Part shown: positions 8,851-16,388 of the stretch, one piece after another
Position numbering within the stretch: the stretch's first letter is position 1
Layout: the number at the start of each line of letters is the position of its first letter
Origin: ZC4RG25 sp041687075
Lineage (GTDB): Bacteria; Pseudomonadota; Alphaproteobacteria; Rhizobiales; Hyphomicrobiaceae
Length of the DNA stretch: 64,000 nucleotides
Reading direction: 5' to 3'
NCBI GenBank assembly: GCA_041687075.1
Contig: JAWLCO010000004.1
Location: forward strand, 1-64,000
Translations under genes and position numbers: made by a program
Notes under the pieces: generated by a model
The model's database searches: none
What the model was told of the DNA's origin: nothing
What the model saw: only the letters and a program-made list of their open reading frames with translations

Positions 8851-10014
8851 ATGCCTGTCCTTCTCGTCCTTGCGCTTGGTTGCTTTGCCGGAGCGCTGTC
8901 GATGCGCGTCATCGACCCGGTGGTGCCGGAGATCGCGCGCGATCTCGGCACGACGGCCGCCACGGTGGCGATGCTCGCGTCGGCTTTTGCGTTCCCTTAT
9001 GCGCTTGCCCAGCCGGTGCTCGGGCCTCTTGCCGACGCTCTGGGCAAGGCGCGGATCATCAAGATCTGTCTTGTCGTGCTCACGGCCACGCTCATCGCCG
9101 CAGCCTTTGCGCCGTCGATCGAGGCGCTGTTTGCGGCGCGCGTGCTCTCAGGAATCGCCGCCGGCGGGATCATTCCCGTCGGACTTGCGATGGTGGGAGA
9201 TCGCTTCTCGATCGCCGAGCGGCAGGTGGCAATCTCGCGCATCATTCTGGCCGCCGTCGTCGGCCAGCTCACGAGCTCCATCGGCGCCGGCTTCCTCGCC
9301 TCGATCTTCGGCTGGCGCATCGTGCTGGCGCTCACGGGCCTCGTCGCGCTTGGCGTGCTCATCGCGAGCATGGTCAGCCTCGCACCACGGCCCAAGGCGG
9401 AGCGCACGCCCTTCACCCTAGCGGGGCTGAAGGCCGGATATGCCACCATATTCGCCAACCCGCGCGCGGTGATCTGTTACGGCGCCGTGGCCGTCGAAGG
9501 CATCGCGGTCTACGGAATGTCACCCTACGTTGCCACGCTGTTCGAAGCGCAGGGCATCGGCGGCATGCGCGAGGCCGGAATCGTCATTGCGGGCATCGGC
9601 ATCGGCGGTGTTCTCTATGCGGCTCTCGTCCGAGTGCTGCTGAAGCGGCTGGGCGGTATGTTCAACGTCATGCGCGGCGGTGGCATTGTCGCCGCGCTGG
9701 GCTTCAGCATCATCGCGCTGCAGCCGCCATGGCCCGTGCAGCTTGCAGGCTTCATGCTGGTGGGCCTGGGCTTTTTCATGGTGCACAACGCCCTGCAGCT
9801 GCAGGCGACGGAGCTTGCGCCGGAGGCGCGCGGCTCTGCAGTGGCTCTGCACGCATTCTTCTTTTTCCTGGGGCAGGCAGCGGGACCCCTCTGCTACGGG
9901 CTCGGGCTTGCCACCATCGGCATCATGTCAACGGTCATGATCAGCGCCGTAGCCATGCTCGCGCTTGGTTTTCTTTCCGCAAGCGGCCTTGAGCGTCTCG
10001 CGACGCGCCCTTGA
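8851..10014 (+). CDS. MFS transporter (drug/arabinose efflux-like)
   Basis: This 387-residue protein has 12 hydrophobic helices. The helix 2-3 loop motif reads GPLADALGKARII, and helix 5 has the glycine-rich VVGQLTSSIGAGF stretch seen in antiporter-type (AraJ/DHA) facilitators, so export of small molecules is likely. An upstream TTG at 8773 would add 26 residues without hydrophobic or conserved character, so the ATG at 8851 is chosen, although its ribosome-binding site is weak. It has no operon partner. The cargo is unknown. Confidence 0.82.
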   Translation: MPVLLVLALGCFAGALSMRVIDPVVPEIARDLGTTAATVAMLASAFAFPYALAQPVLGPLADALGKARIIKICLVVLTATLIAAAFAPSIEALFAARVLSGIAAGGIIPVGLAMVGDRFSIAERQVAISRIILAAVVGQLTSSIGAGFLASIFGWRIVLALTGLVALGVLIASMVSLAPRPKAERTPFTLAGLKAGYATIFANPRAVICYGAVAVEGIAVYGMSPYVATLFEAQGIGGMREAGIVIAGIGIGGVLYAALVRVLLKRLGGMFNVMRGGGIVAALGFSIIALQPPWPVQLAGFMLVGLGFFMVHNALQLQATELAPEARGSAVALHAFFFFLGQAAGPLCYGLGLATIGIMSTVMISAVAMLALGFLSASGLERLATRP

Positions 10015-10118
10015 GGTGAGCGTGGTCGGCAGACCCGGTGCGCGACGGGGGTCAGCAGCAGATCATGCACCGCAGGAGTCTCGACTGCTGAACGCGCTTT
10101 TGAGGCGAGCCGATGAAA

Positions 10119-10147
10119 GCTCTCCGGCTGAGATGCAGCCGGAGAGC
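10119..10147 (-). terminator. Perfect 11-bp hairpin, likely terminator of the small RiPP-like gene
   Basis: GCTCTCCGGCT (10119-10129) pairs with AGCCGGAGAGC (10137-10147) around a 7-base loop. On the minus strand it lies 6 bases past the stop of the 38-residue peptide gene and is followed by a short TTT, so it fits a weak rho-independent terminator there. On the plus strand it follows the MFS gene by about 100 bases with no T run. Confidence 0.6.
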
Positions 10148-10153
10148 ATACAT

Positions 10154-10270
10154 TCAATCAGGAAGTTCTGGCTCTTTCTGAACCACCAGGCCCGGACTGA
10201 TGAAGTCTTGGGCCGTGACCTGGGACAGCGACTCGCGTTTGGTCAGCATTGGACGTTCGTAGGGTCTCAC
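10154..10270 (-). CDS. 38-residue putative RiPP precursor with lasso-type leader motif
   Basis: A very short gene with its own expression signals: GTG start at 10270 preceded by AGGAGG seven bases upstream, TGA stop at 10154-10156, and an 11-bp hairpin just after. The peptide opens RPYERPMLTKRESLSQVTAQ. This fits the leader pattern Y-x-x-P-x-L followed by L-x-x-V-T-A that is known from lasso-peptide leaders and from small alphaproteobacterial peptides labelled putative RiPP precursor. The C-terminal part (about 18 residues, no Cys, ending ELPD) has no Asp or Glu at core positions 7-9, so a classical lasso ring is not predicted. No leader peptidase, RRE protein or cyclase gene is in the window. 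It is an orphan precursor or a peptide with another role. A longer in-frame version from upstream ATGs lacks a ribosome-binding site. Confidence 0.6.
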   Translation of the reverse strand: MRPYERPMLTKRESLSQVTAQDFISPGLVVQKEPELPD

Positions 10271-10557
10271 CGCGAGGCCTCCTCTTTTGATTGAGCCGAC
10301 CCAGAATAGATGATCCATCAGAGGTTGAGGATATCTGGAAATCCAACCTGTGGATGGGGCGCATTCACCGCGGACCGAAATGCGGTCGCATGGCCCTGAC
10401 CCGTTCCCGCGCCCTGGCGCACGCAAACCGCGGGACATCGCGCCGGGTGCAGGCGTCGAGTCGGGGACTCTAGCCGTGCTCCCTCGCTTCAGCCATGGTT
10501 CTGCTGGCGAGAAACGACACGGCATCGCTTAATCGCCCCATACCCCACCAGCACTCC

Positions 10558-11547
10558 TCAGGGCGGCCCGTAGCGCAGCAGGTGAATGCTGAACAGGGCT
10601 CCCTCATCCGCCCAGCTTGCAACACCTCGCCAGCCGGCTCGTGCGGCCAGCTGACGGAACTCCGGCACGGCATATTTGTACGACAACTCGGTCAGAATCG
10701 TTTCGCCTGCCGCAAACCGGAACGGCTGCCCGGCAATGTTTGCGATCTGCGATCGCAGGCTCTCGAGGTGCATCTCAATCCGCCCAATCCCTTCATTGTA
10801 AGTGGCGCGATGCCGGAACTGCTCGGGAACAAGCGTGCCGGCCAACTCGCGGTTGATGCGGTAGAGCAGATTGAGGTTGAACGCCGCGGTCACCCCGCGT
10901 GCGTCATTGTAGGCGGCTTCGAGAATCGCCCGCGGCTTCTTGAGATCGACGCCGATGAGCAGGCTGGTCCCCGCCGCCAGCTGAGCGCCCAATCGGCCCA
11001 GAAAGGTTTCGGCTTCTTGCGGAGTGAAATTGCCGATGGTTGATCCCGGAAAGAACACCAGCGTCCGGTCCGGATCCAATCGGCCGGGAAATGGAAAACC
11101 CTGCGTGTAGTCGAAACAGACCGGTTTCACCGCAAGGGCAGGGTAATTCGAGGCAATCCGGGCTGCCGCCGCGAACAAGTGCTCGCGCGAGATGTCGACT
11201 GGAACGTAAGCCGCTGGGGTAATTAAAGTCTCGAGGAGCAGCCGAACCTTGACGCAGGCGCCACTACCCAGTTCGACAATGCTCGCGCCCGGTCCGATGA
11301 GGCGCGCAATTTCGGGCGCGTGGTGGCGGAGCAGATCCGTTTCCGTGCGGGTCGGGTAGTATTCGTCGAGACCGCAGATCGCCTCGAACAGTTCCGATCC
11401 GCGCTGGTCGTAGAAATATTTGCAGGAAAGTGTTTTTTTCGGCCGGCTGAGGCCCTCGATGACGTCGGCAAGAAACTGTGGATCGGAAACACTGTCGGAT
11501 CCGATGAGATTGGACGAGCGCTCTTCGGAATCGCGTGAACCGTGCAC
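10558..11547 (-). CDS. egtD: L-histidine N(alpha)-methyltransferase EgtD
   Basis: EgtD trimethylates histidine to hercynine with three S-adenosylmethionine, the first step of ergothioneine synthesis. The 329-residue length is normal. Family marks include KYFYDQRGSELFEAI at 43-57, the SAM-binding ELGSGACVK at 92-100, and FFPGSTIGNF around 165-174. The start is a GTG at 11547 placed directly after the egtB stop (TGAGTG), so the two genes are translationally coupled with egtB first. No egtA, egtC or egtE is present nearby. Confidence 0.93.
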   Translation of the reverse strand: MHGSRDSEERSSNLIGSDSVSDPQFLADVIEGLSRPKKTLSCKYFYDQRGSELFEAICGLDEYYPTRTETDLLRHHAPEIARLIGPGASIVELGSGACVKVRLLLETLITPAAYVPVDISREHLFAAAARIASNYPALAVKPVCFDYTQGFPFPGRLDPDRTLVFFPGSTIGNFTPQEAETFLGRLGAQLAAGTSLLIGVDLKKPRAILEAAYNDARGVTAAFNLNLLYRINRELAGTLVPEQFRHRATYNEGIGRIEMHLESLRSQIANIAGQPFRFAAGETILTELSYKYAVPEFRQLAARAGWRGVASWADEGALFSIHLLRYGPP

Positions 11548-12825
11548 TCAGGCATCCTCCGCCAGCCGCACGCCGCTGAACATCCAACGCTGGTGCGGGT
11601 AGAAGAAGTTCCGGTAGGTGGCGCGGATATGTTGATCGGGCGTGACGCAGGCGCCGCCCCGAAGCACGAACTGGTTGGCCATGAACTTGCCGTTGTACTC
11701 GCCGATCGCGCCCCCCGGAGGCTTGTAACCCGGATAGGGGGTGAAGGGGCTTGCCGTCCATTCCCAGACATCGCCGAACATCTGACTCGGCACGGCGCGC
11801 TCACCGGCCGATGCCGCCACGGGCCGAAGCAGTCCGGTGCCGAGCGTGTTACCTTCGATCCGCAGGCCCTGGGCCGCGTGCTCCCATTCGGCTTCGGTCG
11901 GCAGGCGCTTGCCGGCCCAGCGGGCGAACGCGTCCGCCTCATAGTAGCTGATGTGGCAGACTGGCGCGTGATCGTCGAGCGGCAGCTCGCCGAGCAGAGT
12001 GAACTCCCGCCAGCCGTCACCGGCTGATCGCCAGTAAGCGGGCGCCTGCCAGCCAGCGCTCTGGACGGTCGCCCATCCGTCCGCCAGCCACAGCGCCGGC
12101 GTGGAGTAGCCGCCGTCCGCGATGAAAGCGCGCCAATCGGCGTTGGTGACGGGCCGCGCCATCAGGCGGAACGGGCGGAGGTAGGCCTGGTGCTTCGGCC
12201 CTTCCATGTCGAAGGCAAAGCCTGTCCCGTCGTGACCAACGGGGATCAGACCGCCCTCATAGCCGATCCAGTCTGTCGGTCCATCCGACACGCCGGCCGC
12301 CGAATGCCGGAGGGTACGGTAGGCTGGGCTAAGGGGATTGCAGGACAACAGGTGCAGGACGTCCATAAGCAGCAATTCCTGGTGCTGCTCCTCGTGGGCC
12401 AGTCCAAGCTCGACGCGCTCCGAGACCTCCTCGGTGCTGTCGCGCTCCAGCAACCGATTCATGGCATCATCGACGTGGGCGCGGTAGGCGACGATCTCGG
12501 CGACGCTCGGCCGCGTCAGGAGGCCACGCTGAGACCGCGGATGCCGGGCCCCGACCGCCTCGTAATAGGAGTTGAAGAGGTAATCATACCGGTCGTTCAA
12601 GGCCTGATACTCGGGCAGACGCCGCAGCAGGAAGCGCTCGAAGAACCAGGTGGTATGCGCGAGATGCCATTTCGCAGGGCTGGCATCCGGCATGGACTGG
12701 ACGATCTGATCCTCAGCCGAAAGACCCTCTGTCAGGGCGAGGGTGGTGGTGCGGACCCGGTTATAGCGCGCGCGCAGACCGGCAGGATCGGCATCCCGAG
12801 CCATCGCGCCCGAAGAGTACTGCAT
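11548..12825 (-). CDS. egtB: Ergothioneine biosynthesis iron-dependent sulfoxide synthase EgtB
   Basis: EgtB joins hercynine to a thiol (cysteine or gamma-glutamylcysteine) in an oxygen-dependent reaction. This 425-residue protein has the N-terminal DinB-like helical domain with the three-His iron site (H57 in HLAHTTW; H144 and H148 in HEEQHQ) and a C-terminal formylglycine-generating-enzyme-like domain ending in RGGACVTPDQHIRATYRNFF and VRLAED. The ATG at 12825 is chosen over an upstream TTG at 12849 because AAGGAGG sits seven bases before it. It is first in the egtBD operon. The thiol donor cannot be read from sequence; absence of an adjacent egtC is compatible with cysteine use, which is inference. 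Confidence 0.93.
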   Translation of the reverse strand: MQYSSGAMARDADPAGLRARYNRVRTTTLALTEGLSAEDQIVQSMPDASPAKWHLAHTTWFFERFLLRRLPEYQALNDRYDYLFNSYYEAVGARHPRSQRGLLTRPSVAEIVAYRAHVDDAMNRLLERDSTEEVSERVELGLAHEEQHQELLLMDVLHLLSCNPLSPAYRTLRHSAAGVSDGPTDWIGYEGGLIPVGHDGTGFAFDMEGPKHQAYLRPFRLMARPVTNADWRAFIADGGYSTPALWLADGWATVQSAGWQAPAYWRSAGDGWREFTLLGELPLDDHAPVCHISYYEADAFARWAGKRLPTEAEWEHAAQGLRIEGNTLGTGLLRPVAASAGERAVPSQMFGDVWEWTASPFTPYPGYKPPGGAIGEYNGKFMANQFVLRGGACVTPDQHIRATYRNFFYPHQRWMFSGVRLAEDA

Positions 12826-13052
12826 GAACCGCCTCCTTGTGATGCCCAAAGAAAGCGTTCCACGAAGTGATTTGTTCCGTCATGGGCCTGAGGGGCCAAG
12901 CCCTTAACAATGATCCGGCAATTTGGTATTGTGGAGTGTAAAAATCAAGATTAGAGAAGAGGGCGGAACCGGGCGACACCCGTTGCCGATAAGCTCCGCA
13001 GTTTGCCGGAGCGGCGTCGCCTCAGGCTCCGCGAGCTGCGAGATCATGTCGA
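12826..13052. other. Leader/promoter region of egtBD
   Basis: This stretch includes a relatively AT-rich segment at about 12905-12960 that is likely to hold the egtBD promoter on the minus strand. No full gene is seen, although the plus frame around 12985-13053 looks coding (see the next entry). Confidence 0.3.
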
Positions 13053-13271
13053 GTGCTCCATCTGGGCACATGCCTGACGCACGCAGACCTGCTGGGCATC
13101 CTCAATCGCTACCGGCTCCGCGCCAACGCCAACGTGCCAGCCTATGATCTTCACGCGCATTTCCTGGAGGCGGTCCGCAACGACGGGCCACTTGCGCGCG
13201 CCATGCAGAAGCTGCTCGATCGCCGCCATGAGGGCATCCTCCCCATCGTCGGGCTCGAGTCTTATTCTTGA
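13053..13271 (+). pseudogene. Small hypothetical ORF, probably the 3' part of a frameshifted gene
   Basis: The 72-residue frame from a GTG at 13053 (LHLGTCLTHADLLGILNRY... LLDRRHEGILPIVGLES) has protein-like composition. Directly upstream another plus frame, 12970-13053, also looks coding (DKLRSLPERRRLRLRELRDHVE) but has no proper start and ends at 13066. Joining the two would need a one-base shift around 13050. I do not recognise the family. The simplest reading is one inactivated gene; a genuine 72-residue protein is possible, but no clear ribosome-binding site precedes it. Confidence 0.35.
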
Positions 13272-13336
13272 CAGCAACCCTCAATAATGTCGCCGTGTAC
13301 TATTGAGCGCTTTGTCTTAGGCCCGGCTTGCTATTG

Positions 13337-13353
13337 TTCGAGGCACCCTCGAA
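13337..13353. other. Short perfect hairpin in the 13.3-kb gap
   Basis: TTCGAGG (13337-13343) pairs with CCTCGAA (13347-13353) around a three-base loop. No T run follows on either strand, so its role is open. Confidence 0.3.
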
Positions 13354-13459
13354 GCAACTGATATGCGTCGTGGCAGGTGAGTAGTGCCGCGCACGGTGGC
13401 CTCGCGCCGGTCGTGCCGTCCCGCTATGATGCGCATCTTACCAAGTCCGGAGCACGCCC

Positions 13460-13822
13460 ATGCCTCGCTTCGTCGCCGTCTACACCATGAAGCCGGAAGA
13501 TCTCGCCGCCTTCCGTGGACGCTCCAAATCCGAGCAGGAGGCGATCGACAAGGTCGGACTGAAGGCGTGGGAGGAATGGGGCAAGCGCAACGCCGCCGCC
13601 ATCGTCGCGGCCGACGTCATGGTGGGCAAGACCAAGCGCGTCACCAAATCCGGCATCGCCGATGCACAGAATCAGATCGCCGGCTTTCTGATCGTCGAGG
13701 CCGCCGACATCGCCGCTGCCGCCGGCCTCTTCCAGGACCACCCGCACATCACCGTCTTCCCGGGCGACGGCATCGACGTCATGCCGGTCGTCACGGGGCC
13801 ACCAGAGGACGAGTCGCCATGA
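13460..13822 (+). CDS. Hypothetical protein, YCII-like dimeric alpha-beta barrel
   Basis: This 120-residue cytoplasmic protein begins PRFVAVYTMKPED and ends with a strand-helix pattern containing HPHITVFPGDGIDVMPV. The arrangement (beta strand, long helix, strand, strand, helix with FQDHPH) resembles YCII-related ferredoxin-like proteins, small dimers of mostly unknown chemistry. The match is by overall pattern, not by a catalytic motif. Its TGA overlaps the ATG of the next gene (ATGA), so the two are co-translated. Confidence 0.65.
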   Translation: MPRFVAVYTMKPEDLAAFRGRSKSEQEAIDKVGLKAWEEWGKRNAAAIVAADVMVGKTKRVTKSGIADAQNQIAGFLIVEAADIAAAAGLFQDHPHITVFPGDGIDVMPVVTGPPEDESP

Positions 13823-14196
13823 AGCAAGCGACAGCCAGGGCCGCCGCCAACTGGCGCCGCATTTATGCGATGCCCGTCGCGAGCGTCTATCCCGCCTATA
13901 TCGCCAAAGCGGAGAAGAAGGGGCGCACCCGGGCCGAGGTCGACGAGATCTTCCGCTGGCTCACCGGCCACAGCCTGGCCTCGCTGGAAGCCGAGTTAGC
14001 GAAGAAGACGAGCTTCGAGGATTTCTTCGCGCACGCGCCAAAGATGAACCCGTCTCGCTTTCTGATCACCGGCGTCGTATGCGGCGTCCGCGTGGAGGAG
14101 ATTGAGGAGCCGATAATGCGCGAGATCCGCTACCTCGACAAACTCATCGACGAACTCGCCAAGGGCAAGGCGATGGAAAAGATCCTCCGCAAATAG
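13819..14196 (+). CDS. DUF2200 family protein
   Basis: This 125-residue protein matches the DUF2200 pattern well: a central KKGRTRAEVDEIFRWLTG stretch (YdeI-like), then ITGVVCGVRVEEIEEP and the highly conserved tail RYLDKLIDELAKGKAMEKIL. The family has no established function. The start ATG overlaps the stop of the YCII-like gene by four bases. The length is normal. The pair lies just downstream of the 3' end of tRNA-Pro, a type of site often used by mobile DNA, but no mobility gene is present. Confidence 0.85.
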   Translation: MKQATARAAANWRRIYAMPVASVYPAYIAKAEKKGRTRAEVDEIFRWLTGHSLASLEAELAKKTSFEDFFAHAPKMNPSRFLITGVVCGVRVEEIEEPIMREIRYLDKLIDELAKGKAMEKILRK

Positions 14197-14394
14197 CCGC
14201 GCGCCGGCTCGGCCTGCGGTCATTTGTGATCTATGGAGCGAAGGCGTCTGCCCTCGACCTTGTGGATGGCCTGTGGGCACTCCGGCGGCAACAGCGGCGC
14301 ATCGGTGCGACTTTCGCAAAGGCTCAATCCAACCGGCCTCCACAATTGTACAACCACCGGTCAGGGCACAGTCGTCGCAAGTCTTTGATTTTAC

Positions 14395-14472
14395 TGGTCG
14401 GAGCGGGGAGATTTGAACTCCCGACCCCCAGTCCCCCAGACTGGTGCGCTAACCAGGCTGCGCTACGCTCCG
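14395..14472 (-). tRNA. tRNA-Pro (anticodon GGG)
   Basis: A full cloverleaf can be folded: acceptor CGGAGCG/CGCTCCG, D-stem GCGC/GCGC, anticodon stem CCAGT/ACTGG with loop CTGGGGG (anticodon GGG, reading CCC/CCU), T-stem GGGAG/CTCCC with TTCAAAT loop. Discriminator A and a genomically encoded CCA complete the 78-base gene. Confidence 0.97.
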
Positions 14473-14500
14473 ACGAACCATCCTTTTGCCCCGGGCGCGG

Positions 14501-15280
14501 TTAGAGGTCAACATGCGGATTGGAGGGTGTTGGCTGGGGTGACGAATTGCCGAGGGCCTGGAGGTCCGTCAGGTCCGAGGGCAATGGGCGAATGGGAAGG
14601 GGCGTGAACCCGGTCCTCGTGGCTAGTGCGGCGTAAAGCGGTCGGGGCAGGGCGAGGTCGTGAAGGGTGAAGCCTTCCTGCCGGGCCAGGTCGGCTGCGA
14701 TCCTGCCGAAGTCCAAGTCTCGGCGGCGATCAATCCAGCCGGGGCCTCTGATGCCGAGGTCGTGGAGCAATACGCCGATGCCGGAGCCGCGTGCCTTGCC
14801 CCAGGCTTCGAGCCGCACCCAGGCCTGCAGGATCTCCTGCGATGGACCTGAAGAGGCCGACACAGCGGCAAGCGCGCGTGCTGCTGCGAGCATCGCCTTC
14901 TGCCGGTGCGCCGGAAACTGCACGGGACGGTCCTGTTCGATATCGACCCCCACCTCGCGATCGGTGATGGCAATGAGCCCGTACGGACCAGCGTGGGAAA
15001 GGCTGAACGCGACACCAGCGTCCCATGGCATCAAAGGCTTGCCTTGTGGGGCCGTTTGGAACGGAACGCGCCGCAGCCTGGGGCCGACGATGCGTTCGAG
15101 CAAGAGACGCAGGGCAATGCGAAACAACCGCCACTCCCCGCCGTTTCGGCCGAGCGCTGCGGCGCGTTCAAGCTCGTCCGCGGACAGTCGTGGGAGTGCA
15201 TCCTCGAGTGCCGCAAGGGCTGGGCCGGCGCGGGCCACATCGACGAACCAGACCTCGACCCCCGATGGGGCGTTTGTCAT
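14501..15280 (-). CDS. 4'-phosphopantetheinyl transferase superfamily protein (Sfp-like)
   Basis: The enzyme moves the phosphopantetheine arm of CoA to a serine on a carrier protein. The 259-residue length fits the Sfp/EntD class rather than AcpS. Conserved parts are FSLSHAG at 92-98, the magnesium motif GVDIE at 111-115, and a variant of the W-x-x-KEA motif (WVRLEAWGKARG, 154-165) in which LEA replaces KEA while the following GKARG is kept. It overlaps the merR-type gene by four bases. No polyketide or peptide synthetase lies in the window, so its carrier is elsewhere or is the fatty-acid ACP. Confidence 0.88.
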   Translation of the reverse strand: MTNAPSGVEVWFVDVARAGPALAALEDALPRLSADELERAAALGRNGGEWRLFRIALRLLLERIVGPRLRRVPFQTAPQGKPLMPWDAGVAFSLSHAGPYGLIAITDREVGVDIEQDRPVQFPAHRQKAMLAAARALAAVSASSGPSQEILQAWVRLEAWGKARGSGIGVLLHDLGIRGPGWIDRRRDLDFGRIAADLARQEGFTLHDLALPRPLYAALATRTGFTPLPIRPLPSDLTDLQALGNSSPQPTPSNPHVDL

Positions 15281-15798
15281 TGCTCGGCGCTTTGGGCCCA
15301 GGTTGACTGGTCGCCGCCCGGCATGGTCAGCAGGCGACGGCAGGCTTCGAGCTCGGTCAAGGCGCTCTGCAGGCTGCGCACCACGTCCTCAGGAAGACGG
15401 GCAGCCAACGGCTCCTTCTTCGAGCGCGCCGGCTTGCGGCCGGTAGCCGCTTTCGACTTGGATTTCGGTTTTGCCTTGGGCGCCGGCGCGCTTGCCTCGG
15501 CACGGACTTCCGGGCTCGCGGTATCGAGCCAGCACCGCTTGACCTCGTCGACCCCCTGTGTGCGCAGAATCTTCTGCACTCCGCGGATCGTATAACCTTC
15601 CAGGTGCAGCAGGTGACGAATGCCTCGAAGCAGATCGAGATCCTCAGGCCGGTAATACCGCCGGCCGCCGCCGCGTTTCATGGGCCGGATCTGTGGAAAC
15701 TTCTGCTCCCAGAAGCGAAGCACGTGCTTCGGAACGTCAAGCTCCTCGGCAACTTCACTGATCGTCCGGAAAGCTTCGGCTGACTTGCTCACGGGCAT
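15277..15798 (-). CDS. MerR family transcriptional regulator
   Basis: This 173-residue regulator has an N-terminal winged helix-turn-helix (ISEVAEELDVPKHVLRFWE at about 13-31, then RGGGRRYYRPEDLDLL), followed by a Lys/Ala/Pro-rich linker and a short C-terminal helix (VRSLQSALTELEACRRLL). It is the MerR-like protein that routinely follows ihfA, fabH and plsX in alphaproteobacteria. No metal-binding cysteines are seen, so a metal sensor role is unlikely; the effector is unknown. Confidence 0.9.
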   Translation of the reverse strand: MPVSKSAEAFRTISEVAEELDVPKHVLRFWEQKFPQIRPMKRGGGRRYYRPEDLDLLRGIRHLLHLEGYTIRGVQKILRTQGVDEVKRCWLDTASPEVRAEASAPAPKAKPKSKSKAATGRKPARSKKEPLAARLPEDVVRSLQSALTELEACRRLLTMPGGDQSTWAQSAEQ

Positions 15799-15865
15799 GG
15801 ATCACTCAATGGAGGAGAGCAGGCGGACGCGGGATGGGAGTCGAGCGTACGACGACCTCAACGGG

Positions 15866-16189
15866 CTACTCGGCAGCCGTTTTGCGCCGGCGCACCTGAC
15901 CCGCGTTGATGCGGTCTTTCATGATATTGCTCGGCCGGAACACCAGCACCTTGCGCGGCGTGATGGGCACTTCCTGACCGGTCTTGGGATTGCGGCCGAT
16001 CCGCTGGCCCTTCTGGCGGATTCCGAACGAGCCGAACGACGAGAGCTTCACCGTGTCGCCACGGGCGAGGCTCGATGCAATCTCGTGCAGTACGGCCTCG
16101 ACCAGCTCCTGCGACTCGTTTCGCGGCAGCCCCACCTTGTTCACGACTGCTTCGGCGAGATCCGCGCGGGTCAGCGTCTTTCCGCCCAT
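15866..16189 (-). CDS. ihfA: Integration host factor subunit alpha
   Basis: IhfA pairs with IhfB to bend DNA at specific sites in replication, recombination and transcription. The 107-residue protein carries the HU/IHF fold with the DNA-arm segment GRNPKTGQEVPI and the IhfA-type ending R-P-S-N-I-M-K-D-R. AGGATACC precedes the ATG at 16189. It lies 199 bases downstream of fabH in the conserved fabH-ihfA-merR order. Confidence 0.95.
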   Translation of the reverse strand: MGGKTLTRADLAEAVVNKVGLPRNESQELVEAVLHEIASSLARGDTVKLSSFGSFGIRQKGQRIGRNPKTGQEVPITPRKVLVFRPSNIMKDRINAGQVRRRKTAAE

Positions 16190-16388
16190 GGTATCCTCCC
16201 CAGGACTCCACTGCCTTGCGGGATGCTAATCCCTCCGCACCGATACGGTCAATCCGGATCTTATGCAACCGGCTGATTTATCAGAAATTTCTCGCGTGGT
16301 GTGCAACCGCGCAACGCTTCAAAAGCCGTTTTGGAACAAGGTGTCCCGCATGGCGCGCCTCTCTCCGGCGCTTGCGAGAGCACAATGC

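Noticed and set aside
10154..10525. Longer 123-residue version of the small peptide gene
   Set aside because: The first 85 residues look random and lack a ribosome-binding site; the AGGAGG-GTG start inside is far better.
8800..12825. Complete lasso-peptide cluster around the small precursor
   Set aside because: No B-type protease, PqqD/RRE or asparagine-synthetase-like gene is present; MFS and egtBD have other explanations.
14395..14472. tRNA-Pro as attachment site of an integrated island
   Set aside because: No integrase and no repeat of the tRNA 3' end was spotted nearby.
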